A DNA stretch of 64,000 nt from Myxococcaceae bacterium (GTDB lineage: Bacteria > Myxococcota > Myxococcia > Myxococcales > Myxococcaceae). Positions 16,533 to 25,423 of the stretch are shown in pieces. The translations under genes and the position numbers were made by a program. Where the stretch lies: contig JAEUJQ010000042.1 in the NCBI GenBank assembly GCA_016793095.1, positions 39,799 through 103,798 of the forward strand, written 5' to 3'. Numbering within the stretch: the first letter of the stretch is position 1; every line of letters starts with the position of its first letter. The notes under the pieces were generated by a model. It was not told where the DNA came from and did not search any database. It was given only the letters and a program-made list of their open reading frames with translations.

Positions 16533-18130
16533 CGCGCTCCACCCTTCAGCTTCGTGAGCGCGTCGCGGCAGGCGGCCTTCAGCGCAGGCGGCGCGAGCAG
16601 CCGGTCGGCCTCGGCCTCGAGCGCGGCCCTGACCTTCGGAGTGTCCACCCGGGCGAGCGCGTGTACGACGCCAACCTTGAGCGCGGCCGGAACACGGTGC
16701 AGCTCCTCGAGCAGCACCTCCGCGGCCTTCGGCCCTCCGATGCGCGAGAGCGCGTCATGCAGCGCCTTGCGCTCCTCGTCACCGAGCGAGCGGTGGAGCT
16801 GCGCCACCAGGGCGGGCAGCGCCGACGGATCTTCGAGCTCGGCGACGTGGTGGATGGCGAGCAGCCGCACCTGCGCGTTCGGGTCCTTGATGCGGTGGTG
16901 GAGCGCGTCGGCGAGCAACACGGCGTGCTCCTGCTTCACGAGCTCGAGCGCGTGCCGCCGGACCGCCGCGTCGGGGTTCATGAGCCCCTTCTTCAACACG
17001 CCGACCGCGTCCTTGACGGGCAGCTTCGGCACCGCGTCGAGGCCCGGGTCCGGCTGCGTGGCCGGCGCGGCGAGGCCGCCACCGTCGAGCTCGGCGATGA
17101 GGCCGTTGAGGCGGCGCTTGCCTTCGACGCCCAACGAGGGCGCCGTGAGGAGCGAGCGCGCGGCGCCCAGGCCCATGTGTCGCAGCCCGTTGAGCGCGTC
17201 GGGCGCTGCCTCGGCGTCGTTGAGCGACTCGATGAGCCACGCCATCACCAGCGGAGAGGTGAGCGACGTCTTGAAGCGCTCGGCCACCGCCTGGCCCGCC
17301 GCCGCGTGCGACTCGTGCGCGGCGTGCTTGAAGGCGTCGACGGCCTCGGCGAAGCGATGCTCCTGGCCGAGCGAGCGCACCAGTCGATCGACCACGCCCG
17401 CCAGCGCGTTCACTTCCTGCTGGGTCTTCGCGAGGTCGCCCGTGTGCACGAGCGCGTCGGCGAGGTGCTCGACGGCCTTGTCGCGTGGCGCCTGGAGCCC
17501 GCGCTGCAGCACCTCGAGCCCCGCCTTCCAGGTGTCATCGACCCGGCCTGTCTCGGGCACCAGGTCCGTCGCGTCGAGCGCCTGCAGCAGCGGCACGAGG
17601 CGCGCGTCCGAGAGGTCCACCACCTCGAAGCCAGCGATGGTGGGCGCGCTCGTCCACGTACGGAACCGCGCCTCGCCCTCCCGCTGGTGCTTGTCGTCCA
17701 GCACGCTCATGGGCGGGTGCAGCGTCAACACCACGTGGGGTTCGTCCTGGTCCCAGACGCGCGTCGCGAAGCCCTCGGTCCCGAGCGGGCCGCGGGCCGT
17801 GCGGATCCACGCTGCGGCGAACGGCAGCGCCTCTTCGGTCTTCAGCCCGTGCCGGAAGGCGATGGTCTTGACGCCCTCGCGCAGCAGGGGCGCGGCGAGC
17901 TGCTCTGACAGGGGCGGCGTGGCGAGCGGTCCGTCTTCGGTCTGAAGCCCGTGCGCCGAGACGGTGAAGGTGATGCCGTCGTCGGCAGCTTCCGCCATCG
18001 CGCGCGCGAGCCGCCCGATGGCCTGCTCGAGGTGCCTCGGAACGAAGGGCTTCTCCTGCTGCGCGTGGAGGCCTGCCTGGAACGCCTGGGTCAGGTGGGC
18101 GAGCGCGGCCGCGCGGTCTTTCATCCCCAT
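16529..18130 (-). CDS. HEAT-repeat protein
   Basis: 533 residues. From about residue 385 to the end there are at least four HEAT-like helix pairs (VLKKGLMNPDAAVRRHALELV, HHRIKDPNAQVRLLAIHHVAEL, ALPALVAQLHRSLGDEERKALH, KVGVVHALARVDTPKVRAAL), which build a solenoid for protein binding. The N-terminal 350 residues are helical with a beta segment (VVLTLHPPMSVLDDK). It overlaps the HD-domain gene by 4 bp and should be co-translated with it. Similar HEAT/HD gene pairs occur in myxobacteria. The role is inferred to be a scaffold for the HD protein. ATG 18124 is an alternative start. Confidence 0.82.
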   Translation of the reverse strand: MGMKDRAAALAHLTQAFQAGLHAQQEKPFVPRHLEQAIGRLARAMAEAADDGITFTVSAHGLQTEDGPLATPPLSEQLAAPLLREGVKTIAFRHGLKTEEALPFAAAWIRTARGPLGTEGFATRVWDQDEPHVVLTLHPPMSVLDDKHQREGEARFRTWTSAPTIAGFEVVDLSDARLVPLLQALDATDLVPETGRVDDTWKAGLEVLQRGLQAPRDKAVEHLADALVHTGDLAKTQQEVNALAGVVDRLVRSLGQEHRFAEAVDAFKHAAHESHAAAGQAVAERFKTSLTSPLVMAWLIESLNDAEAAPDALNGLRHMGLGAARSLLTAPSLGVEGKRRLNGLIAELDGGGLAAPATQPDPGLDAVPKLPVKDAVGVLKKGLMNPDAAVRRHALELVKQEHAVLLADALHHRIKDPNAQVRLLAIHHVAELEDPSALPALVAQLHRSLGDEERKALHDALSRIGGPKAAEVLLEELHRVPAALKVGVVHALARVDTPKVRAALEAEADRLLAPPALKAACRDALTKLKGGAR

Positions 18131-18231
18131 GGGCCGAGTGTCGCTCTGAAGTGATGGCCGGGCCAGCCTTCGGCCGTCGCCGGCGCTTCGCGCTCGACCC
18201 GGTGGGCGGCGAACGTCAGACTCGGCCGGCC

Positions 18232-18597
18232 ATGTGGCGATACCTGCAGGCCCACGAGGCGTTCGTCCGCACCGCGCTCGGCGAAGCGCACGACGCGGCG
18301 TTCTGGGACCAGCTGGCAGACTTCCACGCGAGGCAGCTCGCCTTCATGCAGCACGAGCGGCTGATTCACCTGCTGGTGACGCTGGCCGTCGCGGTGCTCT
18401 GTCTCGGCAGCGTCGGCTTCTCGAGCCTGTCGCCGTCGCTCGCAGCCTTCGCCATCGCGGCGCTGCTGCTGGGCCTCGTGAGCGCCTACCTCGTGCACTA
18501 CTTCCGCCTCGAGAACGGCGTTCAGCGCTGGTACCACCTGGCCAACGCCATCGAGACGAAGCGCGGGCGGGTGACGCTCGAGCACCCGAAGCCCTGA
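18232..18597 (+). CDS. Small two-span membrane protein
   Basis: 121 residues from ATG 18232. A soluble N-terminal helix (YLQAHEAFVRTALGEAHDA) is followed by two hydrophobic hairpin spans (LIHLLVTLAVAVLCLGSVGFSS and FAIAALLLGLVSAYLVHYF) and a basic tail ending in ETKRGRVTLEHPKP. By the positive-inside rule both ends are probably cytoplasmic. No family recognised. It is divergent from the HEAT/HD operon, 101 bp apart. Confidence 0.72.
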   Translation: MWRYLQAHEAFVRTALGEAHDAAFWDQLADFHARQLAFMQHERLIHLLVTLAVAVLCLGSVGFSSLSPSLAAFAIAALLLGLVSAYLVHYFRLENGVQRWYHLANAIETKRGRVTLEHPKP

Positions 18598-18754
18598 GCT
18601 GGATTTCGTCCTGGGCCTGCGCTCGTCGGGGCCTCCGGTCCCTCGCGGGCTGGTGAGCGGAGCGGCCGTTGCGTTGCTGGTGGCGAGGAGCCGCGAGTGA
18701 CTTCGGCTCGTCACGCTGGCCTCTCACCAGCACCTCAGGCACGCTCTCGTCGCC

Positions 18755-19180
18755 ATGTCGAAGTCGCGGTCCAGCCGCTCCACCGCCAAGCTCCCGCCGA
18801 TCGCAGGAAACGAAGTCGATGCCTTCCTCGAGGCGCTCGACCACCCGCTCAGAGACGACGTCGTGCGCGTGCGGCGCCTCCTGCTCGCGGCGCTCCCGGA
18901 CCTGGGCGAGGCCATCAAGTGGAACGCCCCCAGCTTTCGCCACGGCGAGCGCTTCTTCGCCACCGTCGACCTGCGGTCCACGGACCGCCTTCGGCTCGTC
19001 TTCCATCGCGGCGCAAAGAAGGACGCCGCGCCGAAGCCGACGCTGAGCCCTCGCGCCGAGGTGCTCGTGGAGTGGGTGGCCGACGATCGCGCGCTCGTCA
19101 CGCTCGACCCATCGAAGCTCGCCTCGCAGCGCCTCGCCTTCACCACGCTCGTGCGCGAGTGGGTGTCACAGCTTCCCTGA
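18755..19180 (+). CDS. DUF1801-domain protein (YdhG-like)
   Basis: 141 residues. The DUF1801 pattern is clear: VDAFLEALDHPLRDDVVRVR, then LPDLGEAIKWNAPSFRHGERFFATVDL, with the conserved KWNAPSF turn and a Phe-rich core. The C-terminal half (ALVTLDPSKLASQRLAFTTL) is a helix typical of the family. The domain has an iron-chaperone-like (frataxin) fold but no proven role in bacteria. It stands alone: 157 bp of featureless sequence lie before it and a decayed region follows. Confidence 0.85.
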   Translation: MSKSRSSRSTAKLPPIAGNEVDAFLEALDHPLRDDVVRVRRLLLAALPDLGEAIKWNAPSFRHGERFFATVDLRSTDRLRLVFHRGAKKDAAPKPTLSPRAEVLVEWVADDRALVTLDPSKLASQRLAFTTLVREWVSQLP

Positions 19181-19280
19181 CGACGAGCAGACCTGCGACC
19201 CACCGAAGGCGCCAGGACTGGAGCCGCGAGTGGCGCCGACGCATCACCAACATCCGAGAATGGGTGTGAGACTGAGTGGC

Positions 19281-19636
19281 CCGCCGGCGCGAGGAGCGAG
19301 TCCGAGACAGAGCGGCGACCAGCGGGAGTGGGGCGAGACGAAGTGCTTCGATCAATCGACGGCGGTGAAGTTCCTGCAGGCGAACTCCCTGCTCATCGGC
19401 AGTGGACTTCCGCTCCTTCGACGCAGGCGACACCATCGACGCGGCGATGGCCGAGGCGATTCGCGGCTGGCTGGTCGCGCGCTGAGGCAGGTCGAGCCCT
19501 CCTTCTGCAGGCGGCAGATCCGCTCGAAGGCACGGCGTTCAGCGGCGAGAAGCTGATCCTCGACGCGAAGCTGCTCGACACGGCGAAGCACTCGGTGGTC
19601 GTGACGGCGCGCGCCGACTGCCCGCGTCCTGGTGGG
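19281..19636 (+). pseudogene. Eroded coding sequence
   Basis: Fragments in different frames look like former protein: KCFDQSTAVKFLQANSLLIG near 19340-19400, then FRSFDAGDTIDAAMAEAIRG followed by WLVAR and stop near 19405-19485, then LEGTAFSGEKLILDAKLLDT followed by AKHSVVVTARADC near 19525-19620. Each piece has good codon bias only in its own frame. The 100 bp from 19181 to 19280 show nothing. The original family is not recognised. This block directly precedes the tandem repeat copied from the gene on the other strand. Confidence 0.35.
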
Positions 19637-20018
19637 CCAGCGGAAGCGCGGCGAGGCGACGCGCCCAACGACCGACGACGCAGCGCGAGGGAGTCCGAGA
19701 CGTCGGGCGGCGAGGCGACGCGCCCGACGACCGACGACGCAGCGCCAGGGAGTCCGAGACGTCGGGCGGCGACGCGAGGCTCAGCGGCCCGACGACCGAC
19801 GACGCAGCGTCCGAGACGTCGGGCGGCGAGGCGACGTGAGGCTCAGCGGCCCGACGACCGACGACGCAGCGCCAGGGAGTCCGAGACGGGGGCGAGGCGA
19901 CGTGAGGCTCAGCGGCCCGACGACCGACGACGCAGCGCCAGGGAGTCCGAGACGGGGGCGACGTGAGGCTCAGCGGCAGCGCCAGGGAGTCCGAGACGGC
20001 GGCGAGGCGACGTGAGGC
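19637..20018. repeat. Tandem copies of the 3' end of the MYXO-CTERM gene
   Basis: About six units of 45-67 bp stand one after another, each built on CCGACGACCGACGACGCAGC, then GCCAGGGAGTCCGAGACG. The gene on the minus strand ends in the same text: its last codons (VVRRRSSGR and stop at 20019) are the revcomp of CCGACGACCGACGACGCACC with flanking bases. The units nearest the gene are most alike and include the revcomp of its stop codon. One unit has an internal deletion. I infer repeated slipped-strand copying of the gene's end. Confidence 0.85.
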
Positions 20019-20825
20019 TCAGCGGCCCGACGACCGACGACGCACCACCAACGCGAGCAGCGCGAGCAGGCCGGAGCCGCCCGCCGTCGAGGAACAGCCC
20101 ACCGCGTCCGTGGGGACGAACGTGGTCAGCTGCTCCGACGACATCGCCATGTTGCCCGAGAGGTCGAAGGCGATGACGCGCAGGTCCACCGAGCCCTCGG
20201 GGACCGCCACCGCGGTGATGTCACGGCCGACCGTCACCGCCAGCGCGGCGGCGGGCATCGTGGCGGCGTTCGTGGTGGCGGGCACCAGGAAGTTGATGTC
20301 GCCCGGCGCGTCGAGCACCACGGTGACCGACGAGGGACCACCGCAGGAGGTCGCACCGAACGTCTCGCCCTTCACCTCGGTCACCCGCGCCTTCGGCAGC
20401 TCGGGCGGCTGGGTATCGACTTCCTGGGACGTGGTGAAGCGCGTGAGCACCGCCCCATCGAGCTCCACCTTGTAGGTGGCGTTCGCGTCGAGCATCACCA
20501 TGGGTCGCAGCACGAAGAGCGTCGAGACCCGCTCACCGGTCACCCGCACCGCCGAGCTGCTGAGGCCCACCGGCTTGCCCCGCTCGTCGAGCAGGCGCAC
20601 CGCGCTCACGTCGTTCAACATCGTGCCGCTCTTCTCGACCGTCACGTCCGACCGCAGCCACACCGAGGTCGAGCGCGGCACCCGGGACCCGTCAGCCGGC
20701 AGCACCTCGAAGCCCTTGATGCCGGTCTGCGCGAGTCGGCTGCAGGCCTCGGCCGGGTCGCTCATCAGCGACACCGCCATCAGCCCGCCCGCAACCAGCG
20801 CTTTCCAGACAGAACGTACAGCCAT
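20019..20825 (-). CDS. Exported protein with MYXO-CTERM sorting tail
   Basis: 268 residues from ATG 20825. The signal sequence (AVRSVWKALVAGGLMAVSLM) is followed by two Ig-like or fibronectin-like beta domains (VWLRSDVTVEKSG, AVRVTGERVSTLFVLRPMV, ATYKVELDGAVLTRFTT). The tail is GCSSTAGGSGLLALLALV followed by RRR, the MYXO-CTERM pattern: Cys, hydrophobic helix, Arg cluster. In myxobacteria this tail is cut and lipid-modified, and directs proteins to the surface. The cargo function is unknown. Its 3' end has been copied about six times downstream. Confidence 0.88.
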   Translation of the reverse strand: MAVRSVWKALVAGGLMAVSLMSDPAEACSRLAQTGIKGFEVLPADGSRVPRSTSVWLRSDVTVEKSGTMLNDVSAVRLLDERGKPVGLSSSAVRVTGERVSTLFVLRPMVMLDANATYKVELDGAVLTRFTTSQEVDTQPPELPKARVTEVKGETFGATSCGGPSSVTVVLDAPGDINFLVPATTNAATMPAAALAVTVGRDITAVAVPEGSVDLRVIAFDLSGNMAMSSEQLTTFVPTDAVGCSSTAGGSGLLALLALVVRRRSSGR

Positions 20826-21082
20826 GACCGAAGCCGTAAGCGAGCGGCGTGCCAGACTGTACACCAGTTATTCCAAGCCGTTGACGCGACGAGGAGCCAA
20901 CGACCGGCCTGATCCACGACAGCGCTGCCACGCGCCCTCCCTTTTCATCTTGGGTGGAATGGTGCAGGCTCACGCCAATGGTGTAGACGAACACCCTCAC
21001 CATGACGGGCGATCAGGCGAGCCTGATCGTCCACGAATCACGGACCTCGGCTGCTGGCACAGGGCGTGGAAAAGGGCAGCGC

Positions 21083-21442
21083 ATGTACCCCGAGAACCGC
21101 AACGTCCGCCGCTACACCTGCCAGGCCCGCTTCTTCGGCTCGGGAGGCACGTTCCTCTTCCGCGGCGCGGTGACCGACATCTCGCGCACGGGGCTGTGTC
21201 TCAGCGGAGTGGCCCCGATGGCGAAGGGCCAGTCGATTCACCTGAAGGTGGAGCTGCCCGCCGGGACGGTGGACGCGGTGGGTGAGGTGCGCTGGGTGCG
21301 GCCGCTCGAAGGGGGCACGGCCGAGGTCGGTCTGCGCTTCGTCCGCATCAACCAGTCGAGCCTCGAGGCCATCGACGAGACGGTGGCGGAGCGCGAGCGC
21401 CCCGTCACCTCGAGCTTCATGCGCCAGTACGTCTTTCGCTGA
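21083..21442 (+). CDS. PilZ-domain protein
   Basis: 119 residues from ATG 21083; an in-frame ATG at 21002 would add 27 low-complexity residues. The layout is that of a single PilZ domain: NVRRYTCQARFF, then FRGAVTDISRTGLCLSGVA, KGQSIHLKVELPAGTVDAVGEV, ending in GGTAEVGLRFVRI. The first motif usually has RxxxR followed by D/NxSxxG; here RRYTC gives Arg-Arg and DISRTG the second half. PilZ domains bind c-di-GMP. In myxobacteria such stand-alone PilZ proteins act in motility and development. No partner gene lies beside it. Confidence 0.88.
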   Translation: MYPENRNVRRYTCQARFFGSGGTFLFRGAVTDISRTGLCLSGVAPMAKGQSIHLKVELPAGTVDAVGEVRWVRPLEGGTAEVGLRFVRINQSSLEAIDETVAERERPVTSSFMRQYVFR

Positions 21443-21505
21443 CCGCCCGGAAAGCCCATCGCCGCGTTGACGGCTGGCGGCCCTCCCGTCCACAGTCCGG
21501 GCCCT

Positions 21506-22801
21506 GTGCGGTGGCCGGCCCTCCTGACGACCCTGACGTTCGCCTGCGCGACCTCGAGCCCGGCGCCTGCCCCGGTGACGGTGAAGGCCGACGACTCCGG
21601 CGGCGACGTCGCGAGCGCCTTCGAAGAGCCGGTGCCGGTCGCGCCGACGGTGACCGCGAAGCCGCCGCCGCCGCTGCCCGACCTTCGCGCGCCGTTCCGC
21701 GAGGCGCTCGAGGCGGGCCAGCGCGCCCTCGCCAGCAGAGACCTCGACGGCGCACTCACCCATGCGCGGCGGGCCCGCAAGGAGAGCGACGTGCTCGGCG
21801 TGGCCGAGCGGGTGAAGGCGCTCGAGCTGTCCTTCAAGGTCGCGATGGCCTCGACGGCGGGGCCCGACGCCCAGCGCGTCGCTCGGGAGTGGCTGTCGAG
21901 CTGCAGCGGAGATGGGGCCGACGCCTGCCGCGCCCAGGCCCTCAACGCGCTGCTCTCGACCTCGCAGCTCGACCCCTCGTCCGCGAGCGCGCTGCGTGAC
22001 GAGGTGGCCGAGCGGCAGAAGGCCGAGGCCTGCCTCAAGACCTCCGAGCGCGCGAAGAAGCCCGAGCGCTGCTTCGCCGAGGCCGAGAAGACGGCGAAGC
22101 ACCACCGCGACGAGCTGCTCCTCGCGCGGGCCTCGTACGTGCGCGCGCTGGCCGCTCCGGAGCCCCGCCAGCCGGCCCTCTTCTCCGCGGTCGAGCAGCA
22201 CTGTGACGCGCCCGCGTGCCTGCAGGTGCGGCGACGGGCGCTCGGCCGCCTCCTCGCGAAGGCCAGGGCCGACAAGAGGCTCGAAGACGCCGCCCGCTTT
22301 GCCCTGCGTGACGCCGAGGCCTTCGGCAGCACGCTCGCCGAGGCGGAGCGCGTCTGGGGCCGGCCGCCCGAGGTGGACGTCGTGTGCGCGGCCTACGACG
22401 ACGCGAGCGGGGCCGGCGCCTGCCGCAAGCTGGAGAAGCAGCTGACCGGCCGCTGGACCTTCCGCGACTTCTCGAAGGACAAGCCGCGCGAGGGGCTGTC
22501 GGGAGACCAGGTGCGCGCGGTGAACGAGCACTACGCGCCGCTGCTCCAGGAGTGCCTCTCGGCCCAGGCCCGGCGGCTGCGTCCGCCCGACGCCGTTCGC
22601 TACGAGCTGCGGTGGATGGTGTTCAACGACGGCCGGGTCGGCGAGGTGCACTTCAAGGACGGCAGGCACGACGACTCCGAGCTGGCGAAGTGCCTGCGGG
22701 CGCAGTTCGAGACCTGGCGGTACCCCCGCTACGAGGGCGAGTGGCAGCACGTCGAGCAGGCCTTCACGGTGAGCGCCGTCGAGCGCCGCAGCGAGCGGTG
22801 A
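21506..22801 (+). CDS. Lipoprotein with TonB-like AgmX/PglI C-terminal domain
   Basis: 431 residues from GTG 21506. The lipobox is LTFAC. Then come an Ala/Pro linker (residues 20-55) and a long helical stretch with TPR-like spacing (RALASRDLDGALTHARRARK, LELSFKVAMAS). The last ~100 residues (YAPLLQECLSAQARRLRPPD, then WMVFNDGRVGEVHFKDG, LAKCLRAQFETWRYP) follow the AgmX/PglI tail of myxobacterial gliding proteins: two Cys and a central GRV strand. Such tails resemble TonB C-domains and are thought to contact envelope partners. A hairpin follows the stop codon. Confidence 0.8.
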   Translation: MRWPALLTTLTFACATSSPAPAPVTVKADDSGGDVASAFEEPVPVAPTVTAKPPPPLPDLRAPFREALEAGQRALASRDLDGALTHARRARKESDVLGVAERVKALELSFKVAMASTAGPDAQRVAREWLSSCSGDGADACRAQALNALLSTSQLDPSSASALRDEVAERQKAEACLKTSERAKKPERCFAEAEKTAKHHRDELLLARASYVRALAAPEPRQPALFSAVEQHCDAPACLQVRRRALGRLLAKARADKRLEDAARFALRDAEAFGSTLAEAERVWGRPPEVDVVCAAYDDASGAGACRKLEKQLTGRWTFRDFSKDKPREGLSGDQVRAVNEHYAPLLQECLSAQARRLRPPDAVRYELRWMVFNDGRVGEVHFKDGRHDDSELAKCLRAQFETWRYPRYEGEWQHVEQAFTVSAVERRSER

Positions 22802-22804
22802 CGT

Positions 22805-22823
22805 TCGAGTCAGGCTGACTCGA
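22805..22823 (+). terminator. Hairpin after the AgmX-tail lipoprotein gene
   Basis: The perfect 8-bp stem TCGAGTCA/TGACTCGA with loop GGC begins four bases after the stop codon. There is no U-tract. The rest of the 320-bp gap up to 23121 shows no convincing gene on either strand. Confidence 0.4.
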
Positions 22824-23121
22824 GCTCGCGTGTCCCGAGCTCTGCGTTCGCGCTTGTGGCGCGTCGAACGCGCGGTGTACGACTCGCCACGTCAGGCCGG
22901 CGCGTGCTGACCCACCACCCATGACTTCCGGCGACGACGAGCGCGCGGCGGGCGCGCGGCAGGTTCGTTTCACGCGCGAGCGCCGCGGGGTGTCGTCTTC
23001 TGCGATGACCTGGGCGAGGCCGCTCACGAGCGACGAGGTGCGCGGCAACGCCGAGCTGCTCGTGACAACGCGATGGCCACGGGTGGCCTCTCACGCCTAT
23101 CCTTCCCGGCCTCCGCCCACC

Positions 23122-24150
23122 ATGCCGCTGCGACTCGCCGAGCTCCAGGACCGGTTGCGCGCGTCGATGCTGGGCTTTGCCATCGGCGACGCCCTCGGGT
23201 TCCCGCTGCGCGGGCTGCCGCCTCCGGGGCTCACCCGCCTCACGCACGTGGCCGACGACTTCGCCGCCCGGCCGCGCGGGCGCTTCGCGAAGGGGCAGTT
23301 CAGCGACGACACCCAGATGATGCTGGCGACCGCCGAGGCGGTGACGGCCGAGAAGCGCATCGACGGCCGCAGCGTGGCCGCGCACCTGTCCTGGCTGTGG
23401 CAGGAAGGCGTCATCCTGCAGCCGCCCACCAGCGCGTCCGACGCGGCTCAGGCCCTGCTGGCCGGCACGCCGTGGATGGGCGCGGGCGCGGCCATCGGCG
23501 TGAGAGACCCGTCGTGCCTCTCGCGTGCGCTGGTGCTGGGCTTCTGGAGCGAGCCCTCTCCGCCCCGGCTGGCGCACGACGCCCAGGTGCTGACGGTGGT
23601 GACGCACAAGGACCCGCTGTGCGCGGCGGCGGCTTCGGCCTTCGCGCGCGCGGTGCAGCTCGGCCTGTCTGGAGAGCCGCACGACGCGGCCGCCTTCTGC
23701 GCCGAGGTGTCGAAGGCCGCGGCCCCGGCGAACCAGGAGCTCGCCGACGAGCTGTACTACCTGCCCCGCGCGCTGAGCTGGGCGCCCGACCGCGCACTGC
23801 CGGCGCTGCGACGCGTGGGCGTGGCGATGAGCGAGCTCGAGGCCGAGGGCGGACTGCCCGCGCACGTGACGCCGGTGCTGCTGACGGCCCTCTACTGCGT
23901 GCTGAAGGCGCCTGCGGACGTCCGACAGGCGCTGACGCTGGTGCTCTCGACGGGCGGCGAGGTGGACGTCGCGGCCGGCCTGGTGGGCGCCATCATCGGC
24001 GCGCACGTCGGCACCGAAGGGCTGCCCGCGCGGCTGCGCCGCAACGTGCTGTACGGCGACTCCCTGGTGGACGCCGCAGACCGGCTGTTCGACGCCCGCC
24101 TCGCGAAGGAGCAGGTCACCGTCGCCCAGCCCGTCACCGTCCGGCGGTGA
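23122..24150 (+). CDS. ADP-ribosylglycohydrolase family protein
   Basis: 342 residues from ATG 23122; longer in-frame starts lie upstream without codon bias. The family markers are ASMLGFAIGDALGFPLRG at residues 14-31 and FSDDTQMMLA near 60 (metal-binding D-D-T). The second metal site is usually GGDTDT but here reads TGGEVDVAAGLVGAIIGAHV: the first Asp is Glu and both Thr are lost. These enzymes remove ADP-ribose from Arg or other residues with two Mg ions, so activity may be changed or absent. The 3' end of the gene is repeated downstream. Confidence 0.88.
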   Translation: MPLRLAELQDRLRASMLGFAIGDALGFPLRGLPPPGLTRLTHVADDFAARPRGRFAKGQFSDDTQMMLATAEAVTAEKRIDGRSVAAHLSWLWQEGVILQPPTSASDAAQALLAGTPWMGAGAAIGVRDPSCLSRALVLGFWSEPSPPRLAHDAQVLTVVTHKDPLCAAAASAFARAVQLGLSGEPHDAAAFCAEVSKAAAPANQELADELYYLPRALSWAPDRALPALRRVGVAMSELEAEGGLPAHVTPVLLTALYCVLKAPADVRQALTLVLSTGGEVDVAAGLVGAIIGAHVGTEGLPARLRRNVLYGDSLVDAADRLFDARLAKEQVTVAQPVTVRR

Positions 24151-24396
24151 GCGCGGCAGGCGACTCCCTGGGGCGCCATCATGGGCTCGTCCGGCTGCGC
24201 CGCGACGGCTGTGCGGCGACCCCGGTGCGCCTCGCGAAGGAGCAGGTCGTCGTCCGGCGGTGAGCGCGGCAGGCGACTCCCTGGGGCGCCATCATGGGCG
24301 CTCGTCCGGCTGCGCCGCGACGGCTGTGCGGCGACTCCCGGTGCGCCTCGCGAAGGAGCAGGTCGTCGTTGCTCAGCGCGTCACCTGCGGTGAGCG
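24151..24396. repeat. Two tandem copies of the 3' end of the ADP-ribosylglycohydrolase gene
   Basis: Each copy has CGCCTCGCGAAGGAGCAGGT, a few codons and a stop, then GGCGACTCCCTGGGGCGCCA and CTGCGCCGCGACGGCTGTGC. The parent gene holds the same landmarks (GCGCCATCAT, CGGCTGCGCCGCAACG, GGCGACTCCCTGG, GCCTCGCGAAGGAGCAGG) but spread over about 160 bp, so each copy shows internal deletions. The first copy ends in GTCGTCCGGCGGTGA, again a stop. The second copy runs up to the stop codon of the convergent receiver gene, so that gene's 3' border lies in repeat-derived sequence. Confidence 0.8.
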
Positions 24397-25341
24397 TCAG
24401 CCGGACGGAAGCGTCGCCACCGCTCGCACGAGCACGTCGCGCGCCGCTGGCTTGTCGATGAGCTCGTGGGCAACCCGCTCACGCAGCGCAGCAGCCGCCT
24501 CGGCGGGCATGGCGCCCGAGTGCAGCACGCGCTTCAGCCGCGGCCACCGCTTCGCCACCTCGGCGAGCAGCGATAGCCCGTTGCGACCAGGCAGGTTGTA
24601 GTCCGCCAGCACGCTGTCGAACTCGCGCGCCTCGAGCAGGCGAATCGCCTCGGGGACGTCGAGGGCGTGGGTCACCTCGGCGACCTGCGCCAGCAACCGC
24701 GTCACGCCGCGGGCGACGAGCGGCTCGTCATCGACGACGAGGACCCGGGGCCGCGCGAGGAAGGGCCGAGGGCTGGGCGCCCCCATCGTCCACGTGACCG
24801 CGAACACGGTCGGCGGCTCGCCAGGCAACCACGCGCGGCTCCGCAGCCGGCCTGTCGCTTCCCGTCCGCCGCTCGCCGTCACCAGCTCCTCGAAGAAGCC
24901 GACCGTCTGCCAGGTCGCGGCCTCTTCCGCGCGAGCCCCCATGCCGTAGTCCACGCGGACCAGCGCCTCGCCGTCTTCCACGCTGTCCAGCGCGACGGCC
25001 TGGAAGTCGAAGAGGCTCGAGAGGAAGTTCTGGAAGCGCATGATGGCGTCGAGCGGATCGTCATCGACGCGCAGGGTCGGCAGGTACCCGAGGATGGCCT
25101 GCACCTGCTGGCGGCCCCACAGGCGAATCGAGTCGACCTCCCCACGCACCACGTGCTCGAGAATGGCGAGGCCGAGGCGCTCGAAGGAGGCCATGGGGTA
25201 CCAGGCGTCCACGTCGACGCGGTCTGCGACGAGCGCGACGTCAGCGGGGCTCAACTGCGCGCGCCAATTCGAGACCTGCCGCCGCAGCATGCGGACGTAA
25301 TCGACGTAGAGGACTCCGCGAACGTGGCGATCCTGGGGCAC
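24397..25341 (-). CDS. DUF2378-like domain fused to a response-regulator receiver
   Basis: 314 residues from GTG 25341, with GGAG 5 nt upstream; the frame is open to 25383. Residues 1-185 match the TIGR02265/DUF2378 family, nearly confined to myxobacteria (PMASFERLGLAILEHVVRGE, then LWGRQQV and FQNFLSSLFDFQAVALDSV). Residues 190-314 are a REC domain: RPRVLVVDDEPLVARG gives the acidic pocket, FDSVLADYNLPGRNGLSLL carries the phospho-acceptor Asp, and HSGA and LIDKP the switch Ser and Lys. There is no DNA-binding output domain, so signalling is through protein contact. Confidence 0.85.
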   Translation of the reverse strand: MPQDRHVRGVLYVDYVRMLRRQVSNWRAQLSPADVALVADRVDVDAWYPMASFERLGLAILEHVVRGEVDSIRLWGRQQVQAILGYLPTLRVDDDPLDAIMRFQNFLSSLFDFQAVALDSVEDGEALVRVDYGMGARAEEAATWQTVGFFEELVTASGGREATGRLRSRAWLPGEPPTVFAVTWTMGAPSPRPFLARPRVLVVDDEPLVARGVTRLLAQVAEVTHALDVPEAIRLLEAREFDSVLADYNLPGRNGLSLLAEVAKRWPRLKRVLHSGAMPAEAAAALRERVAHELIDKPAARDVLVRAVATLPSG

Positions 25342-25423
25342 GGTGACTCCGCTTCGGTAGCACGACTGACACCGGTGCAACACCCGCCGCGCAATCGCCG
25401 CTCGGCCCGGGCGTAGCAGTCAC

